Both the position numbers and the translations under genes were made by a program. This document shows positions 41,963-51,335 of a stretch of 64,000 nucleotides of DNA, one piece after another. The stretch spans positions 1,178,001 through 1,242,000 of the forward strand of contig NZ_AP022588.1 in the NCBI RefSeq assembly GCF_010731735.1, written 5' to 3'. Origin of the DNA: Mycolicibacterium sediminis. GTDB lineage: Bacteria; Actinomycetota; Actinomycetes; Mycobacteriales; Mycobacteriaceae. Under the pieces are notes generated by a model, which saw only the letters and a list, made by a program, of their open reading frames with translations, did no database searches and had not been told where the DNA came from. Every line of letters begins with the position of its first letter. The first letter of the stretch is position 1.

Positions 41963-42793
41963 ATGGGTTCATTGGACGGCAAAGTCGCCTTCATCACGGG
42001 CGTTGCCCGGGGGCAAGGCCGCAGCCATGCCGTGCGGCTTGCCGCCGAAGGTGCTGACATCATCGGCATCGACATCTGCGCCGACATCGCCTCGAACGGC
42101 TACCCGATGGCCTCGCTCGACGAACTCGACGAGACGATTGCCCTTGTCGAAGCGCAGGGCGGCAAGATGCTCGGTTCGGTAGCAGACGTTCGCGACTTCC
42201 ACGCCGTGAGGGCGGCATTGGATGCGGGGGTGGAACACTTCGGCCGACTCGACATCGTATTGGCCAACGCCGGGATCGCCGCGATGGGTTTCCGCCCGTT
42301 GACGATCGACGAAGAGCTCGAGATGTGGACCGACGTGGTGGCGGTCAATCTGAATGGTGCGTTCCATACAGCCAAGGCGGCGATGCCGCACCTGATCGCC
42401 GGGGAACACGGCGGATCCATCGTGTTCACCAGTTCAACCGCGGGTCTGGTGGGTTTCGGTGGAATGCAGGGTGGTGGACTCGGCTATGCGGCTTCCAAGC
42501 ACGGCATCGTCGGACTGATGCGTACGTTGTCGAACGCTCTTGCCCCGCACAGTATTCGCGTCAACACGGTGCATCCGACGGCGGTCAACACGATGATGGC
42601 GACCAACCCCTCGATGACTGCCTTCCTGGAAGCGTATCCCGACGGCGGGCCGCACTTGCAGAATCCCATGCCGGTCGGGCTTCTGGAGCCCGAGGACATC
42701 AGCGCAGCCGTGTTGTACCTGGTCTCTGACGCCGCGAAGTACGTTACCGGGGTCGCCTTCCCGGTTGACGCCGGCTTCTGCAACAAGCTATGA
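41963..42793 (+). CDS. Mycofactocin-coupled SDR family oxidoreductase
   Basis: 276 residues from the ATG at 41963 (GAGGA upstream). GKVAFITGVARGQGRSHAVR with the GQGRSHA string, then DIIGIDIC, is the signature of the mycofactocin-associated SDR group, in which NAD stays bound and electrons pass to the peptide-derived cofactor mycofactocin. Other elements are NAGIAAMG, SSTAGLVGFG, YAASKHGIVG and the C-terminal VTGVAFPVDAGF. It probably oxidises a secondary alcohol such as a cyclic terpenoid. It is the first gene of a five- or six-gene operon. Confidence 0.9.
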   Translation: MGSLDGKVAFITGVARGQGRSHAVRLAAEGADIIGIDICADIASNGYPMASLDELDETIALVEAQGGKMLGSVADVRDFHAVRAALDAGVEHFGRLDIVLANAGIAAMGFRPLTIDEELEMWTDVVAVNLNGAFHTAKAAMPHLIAGEHGGSIVFTSSTAGLVGFGGMQGGGLGYAASKHGIVGLMRTLSNALAPHSIRVNTVHPTAVNTMMATNPSMTAFLEAYPDGGPHLQNPMPVGLLEPEDISAAVLYLVSDAAKYVTGVAFPVDAGFCNKL

Positions 42794-43602
42794 GCGCCGG
42801 CCACGGGCGCGTCGCCGGCAAGCGCGTCCTCATAACGGGTGCCGGGCGGGGAATGGGCCGCAGCCACGCCTTGCGGCTGGCTCAGGAGGGCGCAGACCTG
42901 ATCTTGATCGACATTTGCGAGTCTATGGCCGAGATCGAGTACCCCCTGTCGACACGCGACGATCTCGACGAGACTGCGCGTTTGGTGGTCGAGCATGGGC
43001 GCCGGGCAGTCGCTTACGCCGTCGACGTGCGCGACGCTGCCGCCCTGGCCGCGGCCGTCGACGACGGAGTCGCACAGTTGGGTGGCTTGGATGCATCCGT
43101 CGCCAACGCCGGTGTACTGACCGCGGGGACGTGGGACACCACCACATCCGAGCAATGGCGGACGGTAGTGGACGTCAATCTGATTGGGACCTGGAACACC
43201 TGCGCCGCGGCGCTGCCCCATTTGGTGGAGCGCGGGGGCAGCCTGGTCAACATCAGTTCGGCAGCGGGCCTGAAGGGCACACCGCTCCACACGCCCTACA
43301 CGGCCTCCAAACACGGCGTGGTGGGACTCAGTCGCGCACTAGCCAATGAACTCGCTGCGCAGAACGTCCGAGTGAACACCGTGCATCCGACGGGAGTTGC
43401 AACCGGGATGCGGCCGGACTCGCTGCACACCCTGCTCGCCGAGGTGAGGCCAGATCTGGCACCGCTCTTCGGGAATGCCCTGCCGATCGTCATGACCGAA
43501 GCGATCGACATCAGCAACGCGGTGCTGTTCCTCGTCTCCGACGAGGCCCGTCACGTGACCGGTCTGGAGTTCAAAGTCGACGCCGGGGTGACCCTGCGGT
43601 GA
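42790..43602 (+). CDS. Mycofactocin-coupled SDR family oxidoreductase (paralogue)
   Basis: 270 residues, overlapping the previous gene by four bases (ATGA). GKRVLITGAGRGMGRSHALR, LIDICE, VANAGVLTAG, NISSAAGLKG, YTASKHGVVG and the C-terminal VTGLEFKVDAGV show the same subgroup as the neighbour. The string GMGRSHA replaces GQGRSHA. Two tandem SDRs in one operon suggest successive or stereospecific oxidations of one substrate. Confidence 0.9.
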   Translation: MSAGHGRVAGKRVLITGAGRGMGRSHALRLAQEGADLILIDICESMAEIEYPLSTRDDLDETARLVVEHGRRAVAYAVDVRDAAALAAAVDDGVAQLGGLDASVANAGVLTAGTWDTTTSEQWRTVVDVNLIGTWNTCAAALPHLVERGGSLVNISSAAGLKGTPLHTPYTASKHGVVGLSRALANELAAQNVRVNTVHPTGVATGMRPDSLHTLLAEVRPDLAPLFGNALPIVMTEAIDISNAVLFLVSDEARHVTGLEFKVDAGVTLR

Positions 43603-43627
43603 GCACGGCCCAGCAGAAGGAAGCGCT

Positions 43628-44440
43628 ATGACCACCGTCGACATCGACCGACTCGAGCGCGGCAGACGCGCGTTCGAAGACGTGATGACCTTCGCTGCGC
43701 CGGAGGATTCGACGCCAGCCACCATCAACATGCTGGACTTCGTCTTCGCCGAGGTGTGGCAGCGACCCATGCTGAGCCGTCGCGCGCGCCGGTTCATCAC
43801 GCTCCCTTGTGTGGCCGCCGCCGACGCCGAAGGTCCGTTGCGTGACCACGTTTATGCTGCACTGCACAGCGAAGACGTGACCATCGTCGAAATGCAAGAG
43901 ACGGTCCTGCATTTCGCGGTGTATGCCGGCTGGCCAAAGGCGTCACGGTTCAACATGGTGGTCGATGAACAGTGGGAACGGATCCACCGAGAGCGAGGAG
44001 TAGCCCCGCCCCCCGCCCCGGCGTTACTGCCGTTGCCCACACCCAGCGATCCCGAAGCGCGACTGGCGGTGGGTGAGCAATCGTTCAAGGACATCAACTG
44101 CCTGCCGTACGCCCCGCTACGCGACAATCCCTTTCAGGGTGCCGGAATCCTGAACTTCGTCTTCGGCGAGATGTGGCTCCGTCCAGGTCTCGGCATGAAG
44201 GAACGCCGACTGGTCACCGTGGCATGTGTCGCCTTCCAGGACGCCCCCTATCCGATCCTGAGCCACGTCTATGCCGCGCTCAAGAGTCGCGACGTCTCCT
44301 TCGACGAAATGGACGAACTGGCGTTGCATTTCGCGGCCTATTACGGATGGCCCAAAGCGTCACACTTGAACCAGGTGATCGGCGAACAGAAACTGCGCGT
44401 ATCGCAAGAGTGGTCAGCGGAGGCGGGTGCACCATCGTGA
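43628..44440 (+). CDS. Tandem carboxymuconolactone decarboxylase (CMD)-domain protein
   Basis: 270 residues made of two repeats of about 125 residues. Each has MLSRRARRFITLPCVAAADA or its counterpart MKERRLVTVACVAFQDAPYP, an HVYAAL helix, and an LHFAVYAGWPKAS / LHFAAYYGWPKAS motif. The Cys and His of the alkylhydroperoxidase-like site are present in part, but no C-x2-C is seen, so a peroxidase role is unlikely. The fold could isomerise or decarboxylate a ring-cleavage product. It follows the second SDR by 25 bp. Confidence 0.85.
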   Translation: MTTVDIDRLERGRRAFEDVMTFAAPEDSTPATINMLDFVFAEVWQRPMLSRRARRFITLPCVAAADAEGPLRDHVYAALHSEDVTIVEMQETVLHFAVYAGWPKASRFNMVVDEQWERIHRERGVAPPPAPALLPLPTPSDPEARLAVGEQSFKDINCLPYAPLRDNPFQGAGILNFVFGEMWLRPGLGMKERRLVTVACVAFQDAPYPILSHVYAALKSRDVSFDEMDELALHFAAYYGWPKASHLNQVIGEQKLRVSQEWSAEAGAPS

Positions 44441-45912
44441 CCGCCTCCGCAGCGCTCATGCCCGCGACCTCAGACAATCCGGTGGGTCTGCTGGTCGGCG
44501 GCGATCGCATTACGTCGACCTCGGGTGGGCACCACCGGCACATCTTTCCCGCAACCGGTCTTCCCAACGCGACCATTGCCCTCGCCGGGGGCGCCGACGT
44601 CGACCTCGCCGTCGAATCGGCGCGCCAAGCGCAGCGAGAATGGCGCTCCTTGACCGCCGATCGCCGGCGCGACCTCCTGATCGACCTGGCCGACTCCGTT
44701 CACGAACACCTCGGCCAACTTGCCGAACTCAACGTCCATGACTATGCAGTCCCGGTCTCCTACGCCGGCACCGCGGTGATGCTCGAGCAGTTCCTGCGCC
44801 ACTTCGCCGGATATGCGGACAAGCCGCACGGATCGAGCACCCCCGTCAGCGGATCGTTCGATCTCAACTTCGTCGAGCGCGAACCGTACGGCGTGGTCGC
44901 CGTCCTGGCGCCGTGGAACGGGTCGCTGGCCGTAACGGCCTCCTGTGTGGCACCGGCGTTGGCGGCGGGAAACGCCGTGATCCTCAAGCCGTCTGAGCTG
45001 GCCCCGCTAGCGGCGCTGCGCTTCGGTGAACTCTGCATCCAGGCCGGACTACCCGCTGGCTTGGTCAACGTAGTTCCCGCGGCCGCTGAAGGCGGAGACG
45101 CCTTGGTGCGCCACCCGGGTATCGGGAAGATTTGGTTCACCGGCGGCGGACAGACCGCACGCGCAGTGATCCAAGCCGCAGCTACGAACCTCACCCCGGT
45201 CGTGGCCGAACTCGGTGGCAAGTCGGCCAACATCGTCTTCGCCGATGCCGATATCGGTTCTGCTGCCGCGCTTTCGGCTCACCAGGGCCCGTTGATGCAA
45301 GCCGGCCAGAGCTGCGCGTGCGCCAGCCGCCTGCTGATTCACGAATCGGTGTACGACGAATTCGTCGACAAGTTCCTCGAGGCGATCGGCGGCGCCAAGG
45401 TCGGCGACCCCTTCGATCCGATGGTGAGTGTCGGCCCGGTGATCAGCGAAGCATCCGCAACCAGGATCGTCGCCGTGGTCGAGAAGGCCACCAGGGACGG
45501 CGCCGGCGAACTACTCACCGGCGGCTCCAGGATGGGAGGCGAGCTGACGAAGGGCTACTACGTCGAGCCCACGGTGTTCGGCGACGTCGACAACAACTCA
45601 GAACTGGCGCAGACCGAGACATTCGGTCCGGTCGTGTCCCTCATGCGCTTCAGCGCGGACGACGACGCGGTGCGCATCGCCAACGACACACCGTACGGTC
45701 TGAATGCCTTCATGCACACGAACGATCTCACCCAGGCCCACCGGGTGGCGCGGCAGCTCGATGCCGGCTCGGTGTGGATCAATCAGAACAGCCGGATCTC
45801 ACCCCAAGGCCCGTATGGCGGATACAAGCAGAGCGGCTTCGGCAGAACCGGCGGCATCGACGGACTGCATGAATTTCAGCAAGTCAAGAACATTCGCATC
45901 GGCATGCGCTGA
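44437..45912 (+). CDS. Aldehyde dehydrogenase family protein
   Basis: 491 residues from GTG 44437, overlapping the CMD stop in a GTGA junction. The cofactor and active-site strings are APWNGSLAVTASCVAPALAA, KPSELAPLAALR, FTGGGQTARAV, the general base Glu in VAELGGKSANIVF, and the nucleophile Cys in QAGQSCACASR. It ends in GGYKQSGFGRTGGIDGLHEF. It converts an aldehyde to its acid with NAD(P), probably finishing the oxidation begun by the SDRs. The longer frame to 44173 is antisense to no gene but overlaps the CMD gene, so it is rejected. Confidence 0.92.
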   Translation: MTASAALMPATSDNPVGLLVGGDRITSTSGGHHRHIFPATGLPNATIALAGGADVDLAVESARQAQREWRSLTADRRRDLLIDLADSVHEHLGQLAELNVHDYAVPVSYAGTAVMLEQFLRHFAGYADKPHGSSTPVSGSFDLNFVEREPYGVVAVLAPWNGSLAVTASCVAPALAAGNAVILKPSELAPLAALRFGELCIQAGLPAGLVNVVPAAAEGGDALVRHPGIGKIWFTGGGQTARAVIQAAATNLTPVVAELGGKSANIVFADADIGSAAALSAHQGPLMQAGQSCACASRLLIHESVYDEFVDKFLEAIGGAKVGDPFDPMVSVGPVISEASATRIVAVVEKATRDGAGELLTGGSRMGGELTKGYYVEPTVFGDVDNNSELAQTETFGPVVSLMRFSADDDAVRIANDTPYGLNAFMHTNDLTQAHRVARQLDAGSVWINQNSRISPQGPYGGYKQSGFGRTGGIDGLHEFQQVKNIRIGMR

Positions 45913-45956
45913 CCCTTGACTTGCCTGATGCTCCGCACAACCACACCAAGGATGTC

Positions 45957-46556
45957 ATGACTGCCCGGTCCGCTGCTTCGCCTGTCCGGGTGGTCGCGGG
46001 AGAACTTTCGTTGCCTTACGGCCGAAGATACGTAGTCCACGTCATTACTCCGCACGTCGTGAACGTCGTCGAATCCGTGGGCGGCTGGCTGTGCGATCGT
46101 GCGATGGCCGGATGGGAGGTGACCGTGCTGCTGACGGGCAAGGGAGAAGACCCACTGCCCATCCGCATTCTCGGTGGTGAGGTCGTCGCTCTCGAAGCCG
46201 CGGATCAGCGGGAGTGGTACCGCTGCAGCCCGGGTGCGCTGGCAATAGCAGTCGATCGTCTGCGTCGAGGGACCCGCGTTGAGGAAGAACTGCGAGTCGC
46301 AATGGACTGCGGGCGCAACGACGTCACGACGGCGGACCGTAGTTGGGCCGCGGAGCCCGATTCGATCGAGCAAGTAGAGACCGTCGAGTATCGGCTCAGC
46401 GGCGCGGCGCGGGCCTACAAGGCACGGGCACTGGCCGCGGTGGGTCAGCCCGTCGAAGCCATCGCGGCCGTCGAGGTAGTCCCTACCGCCCGAACAGCCC
46501 CGGTGCCCGCCCAAGCTGGCATCCCACCTTCGGAGCCGAGGCGCCAACCTCAGTGA
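45957..46556 (+). CDS. Hypothetical protein of the catabolic operon
   Basis: 199 residues from the ATG at 45957 (AAGGA four bases upstream). The first half is alpha/beta (SPVRVVAGELSLPYGRRYVV, HVVNVVESVGGWLCDRAMAG followed by WEVTVLLTG) and the tail is Ala/Pro-rich. No family is recognised. It lies 44 bp after the aldehyde dehydrogenase and seven bases before a hydrolase, so it is in the same operon, perhaps as a regulator or accessory protein. Confidence 0.55.
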   Translation: MTARSAASPVRVVAGELSLPYGRRYVVHVITPHVVNVVESVGGWLCDRAMAGWEVTVLLTGKGEDPLPIRILGGEVVALEAADQREWYRCSPGALAIAVDRLRRGTRVEEELRVAMDCGRNDVTTADRSWAAEPDSIEQVETVEYRLSGAARAYKARALAAVGQPVEAIAAVEVVPTARTAPVPAQAGIPPSEPRRQPQ

Positions 46557-46563
46557 GGGCCTT

Positions 46564-47466
46564 GTGATCAGGCGCGGAGGCACCTCGGTGTTTCACCCCG
46601 AGCTTCGCCGTCACGCCCGGCTTCTGCCACGAACTTTGGTCACCCCCCTGACGGTACGAGCGTTCCGCGCCGTCCCCGCGCGACGACGACGTCCGTCGCG
46701 GGACGTTGAGATCGTGACGCTGCCGTCGGGCATCAGTCTCCGGGTGCACCGCCCACCCCAGGGTGGTGACGGCAGCGGCTTGTTGTGGGTGCACGGCGGC
46801 GGCTATGTACTCGGAAACGCGGCCATGGACGACGGTTGGTGTCGTCGGCTGACCCGCGAACTCGAGACGACCGTGGTGGCCGTGGACTATAGATTGGCCC
46901 CTTCGCACCCCTTCCCGGCACCTCTTGATGACTGTTACGACGCATTGCGCTGGACCGCCACCCAGCCGGCCATCGACTCGGCGCGAATCGCGGTCGCCGG
47001 AGCCAGTGCAGGCGGCGGCTTGGCTGCCGCGCTGGCGTTGCTGGCCCGTGATCGAGGCGAAATAGTCTTGGCGGCACAGGTTCTGGTGTATCCAATGCTC
47101 GACGACCGCACCGCCGACCGACACGACGCCGATGCCGCGCACCGGCGGCTGTGGAACAACTCGAGTAACCGGCTGGGCTGGAGTGCGTACCTCGGTGGCG
47201 CCGATCCGAGTACTGCTGTGCCGGCCCGGAGGGTCGACTTGCGTGGGCTGCCAGCAACGTGGGTCGGCGTGGGGACGCTCGACGTGCTCTACGCAGAATC
47301 CATGGCCTACGCGCACCGCTTGCGAGCCGCCGAGGTGAACTGCGAACTGGAGGTTGTGTCAGGTGGCTTCCATGGCTTCGACGCGGTCGCACCCAAAACA
47401 GCTGTAACGGCTGACTTTCTGCGAAGTCAGCGGGAATTCCTGCATCGCGCGCTTGCCAGCCGTTGA
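46564..47466 (+). CDS. Alpha/beta hydrolase, hormone-sensitive-lipase type
   Basis: 300 residues from a GTG start. The family IV motifs are intact: LLWVHGGGYVLGNAAM (HGGG oxyanion hole), VAVDYRLAPSHPFPAPLDDC, the nucleophile in VAGASAGGGLAAA (G-x-S-x-G), Asp in LDVLYAES and His in GGFHGFD. It hydrolyses an ester or lactone with a short or medium acyl group, which fits a degradation operon whose products are acids and esters. Confidence 0.9.
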   Translation: MIRRGGTSVFHPELRRHARLLPRTLVTPLTVRAFRAVPARRRRPSRDVEIVTLPSGISLRVHRPPQGGDGSGLLWVHGGGYVLGNAAMDDGWCRRLTRELETTVVAVDYRLAPSHPFPAPLDDCYDALRWTATQPAIDSARIAVAGASAGGGLAAALALLARDRGEIVLAAQVLVYPMLDDRTADRHDADAAHRRLWNNSSNRLGWSAYLGGADPSTAVPARRVDLRGLPATWVGVGTLDVLYAESMAYAHRLRAAEVNCELEVVSGGFHGFDAVAPKTAVTADFLRSQREFLHRALASR

Positions 47467-47475
47467 CCCTGCTTG

Positions 47476-49377
47476 TCATTCGCCTGTTCCCGGCGAGGTG
47501 TAGGTCGCGCCGTCGAGGACCGTGGTGAGTGTGCCGGTGACCGTCGCCCTGCCACCTCGGGACGACGGCGGGGTGATGACGAAGCCTGACGGCTCGCTGC
47601 TCTTCCTGAACCCGGAGTGCCGCCCTGAAAGTCTCAGGTCGGCGTGCCGAATGTAGGGGGCCGACGTCGCCGATTCGGTGCCATCGATGACGTTGACACC
47701 ATCGTCGCTGAAGTTGGTATACGTGACGTCGATCTGCGCGATGCTCCTGCCGTCGGCGGATTCGGCGAGCACGACTCGGGCGGCGCCAGACATTCTTCCC
47801 TTCAAGGTGTAGGCACCCGGCCGCACGCTCGGCCGCGTCGGTAACGGCAAGCCGGGTTCGTAGCGGACCGCCCACGGAATCTCACTTCGGAATGAAGTCG
47901 GCCCCTGATGCACCTGCGGTCGGCGGTCGGTCAGTTCGGCCATCATCAATCGCGTCTTGCGGCCGCCCGGTTCCGTCGATTGCGGGCATGTGGACGCTGT
48001 TCGCTGTCCACGACCGCACGCTGGCGGTTCCACCATCGCCTGCCAGTACACGATGCGCGTGCCGTCTGGAGACCACGTCGGGTCGGCGCGCCCATTCCAC
48101 AGCGGATCGCAGATGCTGCCGCTGCCCGGGGTGGGGTCGTCGCACGCATTCAGTTGCCGGTCCGCAACGGCACTGGCGCCACCGTTATTCGCGAGGTAGG
48201 GCTGAAAGAAGCGCCGGTTGCCGTTGTTGTACAGAAATTGCACCGCGCCGACGTTCACGATGTCGATCAACGGCGGAATTCCGGGGAGTGCGCCGGCGAA
48301 GTTCATTCGGTCATTGACCCGACCGTCCATGTAGACCACCCATCTGCCGTCAGGGGACATGTCGGCGGGGTCGGTATAGGCCGGGTTCTGTGTCCATCGG
48401 TGCGACGCGGCGCTCGCCAGATCTGTGGTGAAGAGGTCGAAGTTGCCCGAATCCATGGTCCCGATGCCCAGGGCGGAGTTGCCATCATCGGTGAAACCGC
48501 GGAGTTCGCCGATCACCGCGGTGGGTTCGTTGCGTAGCAGTTCCGTCGAATTCTCCGGGTCGACGCTGAGCATCTGCTTCCGCGGGTCGGTGTCGACGAG
48601 GTAGCGAACTTCTTCTAGGACGTATCGGTCGCCCGCGGCGTCGAAGCGCATGCGGCAGAAGACGGGCAATTGGTCCAGGTAGACGTCACCGGCCATCACG
48701 GGTTCACTGAAGCCCAGGTGAGCGTCGTCAGGGTGCAGTCGTAGCTCGCGCATCGGCCCGCCAGCGCGATACGCCGCAATGGGATAGATCTTGGCTGTCC
48801 CTGCAGTGCAGGCGTCGTCGACGATCCTGTGTGGTCCACAGTCGAGGACGTTCGTACCGAGCAGAACGCGTTTACCATCCCGGAACGCTTGCGGATGATC
48901 AACGATGAGACCGCCCGCGTCCTGCGGTGCTTCAGCATTTCTGTTGGCGCCGAATGTATCCGGCACTCCGCAGGTGATGCACTTCCACGCGTCCCCGTTA
49001 GAGAACGACGTGGCGTCGGTCTTGATAACGATGACCTGGTCACCGGAGTACACGTGCGCCGGATTGGGCGCATCCGGGGCGCCCGCGAATCGGACCGGCA
49101 GCAACACGTGTGCCCCGTCCTTCATGTAGCCGGGCCCTTCTGCCAGACCGGCGGTCCCCGGATCCAGACAGCCGGTCCTGTTCTTACAGGAACCCGCGCG
49201 GAGGTTTGGCGCCGTCGGGGGCAGCGGGAGTCGGCTGATCGAAACGTTCTCGGCAGCAGCCGGATTGGTTGACGGCGACGGGGAGTCGCCGGCGGGCACT
49301 GGGGCAGGGCCGGCGCAGGCAGCCACCAGCAACACGGTGCCGAGCGCGAATGCGCGACAACACTTCACCAGCCTCAC
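47476..49377 (-). CDS. Beta-propeller (TolB/PD40-like) lipoprotein
   Basis: 633 residues from GTG 49377. A signal peptide ends in the lipobox LLVAAC at about residue 21, so the protein should be lipid-anchored outside the membrane. The body has WD40-like or PD40 strands such as FTDDGNSALGIGTMDSGNFD, MSPDGRWVVYMDGR and DPTWSPDGTRIVYWQ, with several paired cysteines (GSCKNRTGC, WKCITCG). It probably binds a ligand or protein. The ATG at 49413 is the alternative start; 49377 gives a normal signal length. Confidence 0.75.
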   Translation of the reverse strand: MRLVKCCRAFALGTVLLVAACAGPAPVPAGDSPSPSTNPAAAENVSISRLPLPPTAPNLRAGSCKNRTGCLDPGTAGLAEGPGYMKDGAHVLLPVRFAGAPDAPNPAHVYSGDQVIVIKTDATSFSNGDAWKCITCGVPDTFGANRNAEAPQDAGGLIVDHPQAFRDGKRVLLGTNVLDCGPHRIVDDACTAGTAKIYPIAAYRAGGPMRELRLHPDDAHLGFSEPVMAGDVYLDQLPVFCRMRFDAAGDRYVLEEVRYLVDTDPRKQMLSVDPENSTELLRNEPTAVIGELRGFTDDGNSALGIGTMDSGNFDLFTTDLASAASHRWTQNPAYTDPADMSPDGRWVVYMDGRVNDRMNFAGALPGIPPLIDIVNVGAVQFLYNNGNRRFFQPYLANNGGASAVADRQLNACDDPTPGSGSICDPLWNGRADPTWSPDGTRIVYWQAMVEPPACGRGQRTASTCPQSTEPGGRKTRLMMAELTDRRPQVHQGPTSFRSEIPWAVRYEPGLPLPTRPSVRPGAYTLKGRMSGAARVVLAESADGRSIAQIDVTYTNFSDDGVNVIDGTESATSAPYIRHADLRLSGRHSGFRKSSEPSGFVITPPSSRGGRATVTGTLTTVLDGATYTSPGTGE

Positions 49378-49417
49378 CAGTGGAACACCTTCCCTCGGCC
49401 ACCGAACCATCATTTAA

Positions 49418-49429
49418 ATTCCTAGGAAT
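49418..49429. promoter_or_regulatory. Perfect 12-bp palindrome between lipoprotein and MarR genes
   Basis: ATTCCTAGGAAT (49418-49429) is an exact palindrome in an AT-rich stretch, 28 bp before the MarR start and 41 bp before the lipoprotein start used here. MarR proteins bind short, near-perfect palindromes at such positions. Confidence 0.55.
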
Positions 49430-49456
49430 ACATTAGCAGTGATGTAACCTGTACAC

Positions 49457-49867
49457 ATGGACCGGCAGCGGATGCACCGACTCGGTCGCCGCCTGGTCGA
49501 ACTCTCGCGACAGGTTCACCTCGAGCCACAGGACGTCACACCCAGTCCCGCAGAAGAACTCATCTTGGGCGACGTCATGCTCTATCCGGGGAGCGCGGTG
49601 ACGGACGTTGTCACCCGCACCGGCTTTACTCAAGGCTATGTGTCGAAATGTGTGGCCGCTCTGTCCGCGCAGGGCCTTCTGACCACCGGGGTAGACCCCA
49701 AAGACCGACGGCGCACCGTTATCGAACCCAGCACGATGCTCGTGACCGCCTCCCAGAGTCGGACACCGCCGCTGTCCGAAGTTCTCTCCGATGCGCTCGG
49801 TGATGATGCATCCCCGACGAATGTGATGGCGATGCTCGACGAGCTGGCCGATTTACTGTTGCGATGA
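49457..49867 (+). CDS. MarR-like transcriptional regulator
   Basis: 136 residues. The winged helix is GSAVTDVVTRTGFTQGYVSK, then CVAALSAQGLLTT and the wing GVDPKDRRRTVIEP, as in MarR proteins (DPxDRR). The helices around it (MHRLGRRLVELSRQVHLE, LDELADLLLR) form the dimer interface. It probably controls the divergent beta-propeller lipoprotein through the palindrome next to it. Confidence 0.8.
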   Translation: MDRQRMHRLGRRLVELSRQVHLEPQDVTPSPAEELILGDVMLYPGSAVTDVVTRTGFTQGYVSKCVAALSAQGLLTTGVDPKDRRRTVIEPSTMLVTASQSRTPPLSEVLSDALGDDASPTNVMAMLDELADLLLR

Positions 49868-50002
49868 CGGCCGGCCTTAGCCCGGACCGCGCCATCTCGT
49901 TCTCACTTCGATCACGGTCTCCTACGGAGCGATGCTTCGTGACGTCAGCCGGCGCGGTTCTCCCCGAGCAGTGTCGCAGCAGATTCAGAGCATGGCGTGC
50001 AG

Positions 50003-51283
50003 CTACGCCGAGGGCTCGAACTCGATGTGCAGTTCGGTGAGACCGCGCAGCAGGAACGTCGGCTCGTAGGCATAGCGACGGTCGTCTGCAGGACCGTGGT
50101 TCGTCTCGTCGATCCTGATGTCGCGCATGCGATCCAGAAGTCGGCGAACGGTGATCTGGCCTTCCACCCGAGCCAACGGCGCACCGGCGCACGTATGGAT
50201 ACCACGGCCAAAGGCAATGTGCTCGCGGACGTTCTTGCGATCCGGCCGGAACTCGTGAGGGTTCTCGAACTTGCGCGGATCGCGGTTCGCAGCACCCAGG
50301 CACAGCATGACGATGGTACCGGCGGCGAGGTGCATGCCCCCGAGCGTGGTGGTCTTGCGGACCAGCCGAAAGTCGATCTTCGTCGGCGAGTGCATCCGCA
50401 AGGCTTCCTCGATGAAGGTCGGAATTCGATCCGGCTTCTCGCGCAACATCTGCTGATACTCAGGCCGGTCACCCAAGGTCTGTACCGCGGCACTGAGGAG
50501 CTTCGTGACCGTCTCCTGCCCCGCCGCGAACAGAAACGTGGCCGGTTTGGCGACTTCGATCAACTCCGGTGTCGAGCCATCGGGATAGACCGCAGCGGCC
50601 ATCCCGGAAAGGACATCGTCCTGCGGTTCGCGGCGTCGTTCCGCGAGGTAACCCACGAACCTGTCGTCCAGGTACTTCAGCGGGTCCAGACCCACCGGCT
50701 CCCCGTCGAGGGCACCGACGCGGTTGCCATCCGGACGCTCAGCTCCCAGCGCCGCCAGGAACTCGGGACGGTCGGCCTCGGGAACGCCCAGCAGGTCGAT
50801 GATGGCCGAGGTGGCGAATGGTTTTGCGTACTCGCTCAAGAATTCGCAACGGCCGCGTTCGATGAACTGGTCGATCTGACGATCGACCAGCCGCCACATG
50901 TACTCCTCGTTCTCCTTGAGGCGTCGAGGCGTGAGCAACTTACTGAGCAACGACCGCGCCTTCTCGTGGGCCGGCGGGTCCATGACGACCATGTGCTCGT
51001 AAATCGGGAACAGGTGGCGGTGTGCCTCGATCTGATTGGTGATGTCGTCGCCCTCGGGCACGAACGGCAGTGGCGGGAATGGTCCGCCGATGGCGTTGAC
51101 CGCCGAGAACGAGTCGTGGTCTTTGAACGCCGCCATGACTTCCTGGTAACCCGTCACCGCCACGACGTCGTGGTGCGGTTCCCTGACGACCGGGCCCTGC
51201 TCACGCAGATAATCCCAATACTCGTATGGGCTCTGACTGACTGCCGGATCGGAGAAGAAATCGACTGCTGCGAGGTCCGTCAT
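50003..51283 (-). CDS. Cytochrome P450
   Basis: A 426-residue soluble P450. The I-helix is FLFAAGQETVTKLLSAA, the K-helix E-x2-R is in IEEALRMHSPT, and the heme loop is IAFGRGIHTCAGAPLARVEG with the thiolate Cys365. It hydroxylates a hydrophobic substrate using electrons from the ferredoxin encoded just upstream. The I-helix has Gln-Glu-Thr at the usual (D/E)-T site. The CYP family cannot be named without alignment; the setting suggests terpenoid or steroid-like substrates. Confidence 0.95.
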   Translation of the reverse strand: MTDLAAVDFFSDPAVSQSPYEYWDYLREQGPVVREPHHDVVAVTGYQEVMAAFKDHDSFSAVNAIGGPFPPLPFVPEGDDITNQIEAHRHLFPIYEHMVVMDPPAHEKARSLLSKLLTPRRLKENEEYMWRLVDRQIDQFIERGRCEFLSEYAKPFATSAIIDLLGVPEADRPEFLAALGAERPDGNRVGALDGEPVGLDPLKYLDDRFVGYLAERRREPQDDVLSGMAAAVYPDGSTPELIEVAKPATFLFAAGQETVTKLLSAAVQTLGDRPEYQQMLREKPDRIPTFIEEALRMHSPTKIDFRLVRKTTTLGGMHLAAGTIVMLCLGAANRDPRKFENPHEFRPDRKNVREHIAFGRGIHTCAGAPLARVEGQITVRRLLDRMRDIRIDETNHGPADDRRYAYEPTFLLRGLTELHIEFEPSA

Positions 51284-51335
51284 GGAGGGCTGGCCTTTCG
51301 GTCAAGAGATCGGCTGATGTGATCGGTGAGGATGG

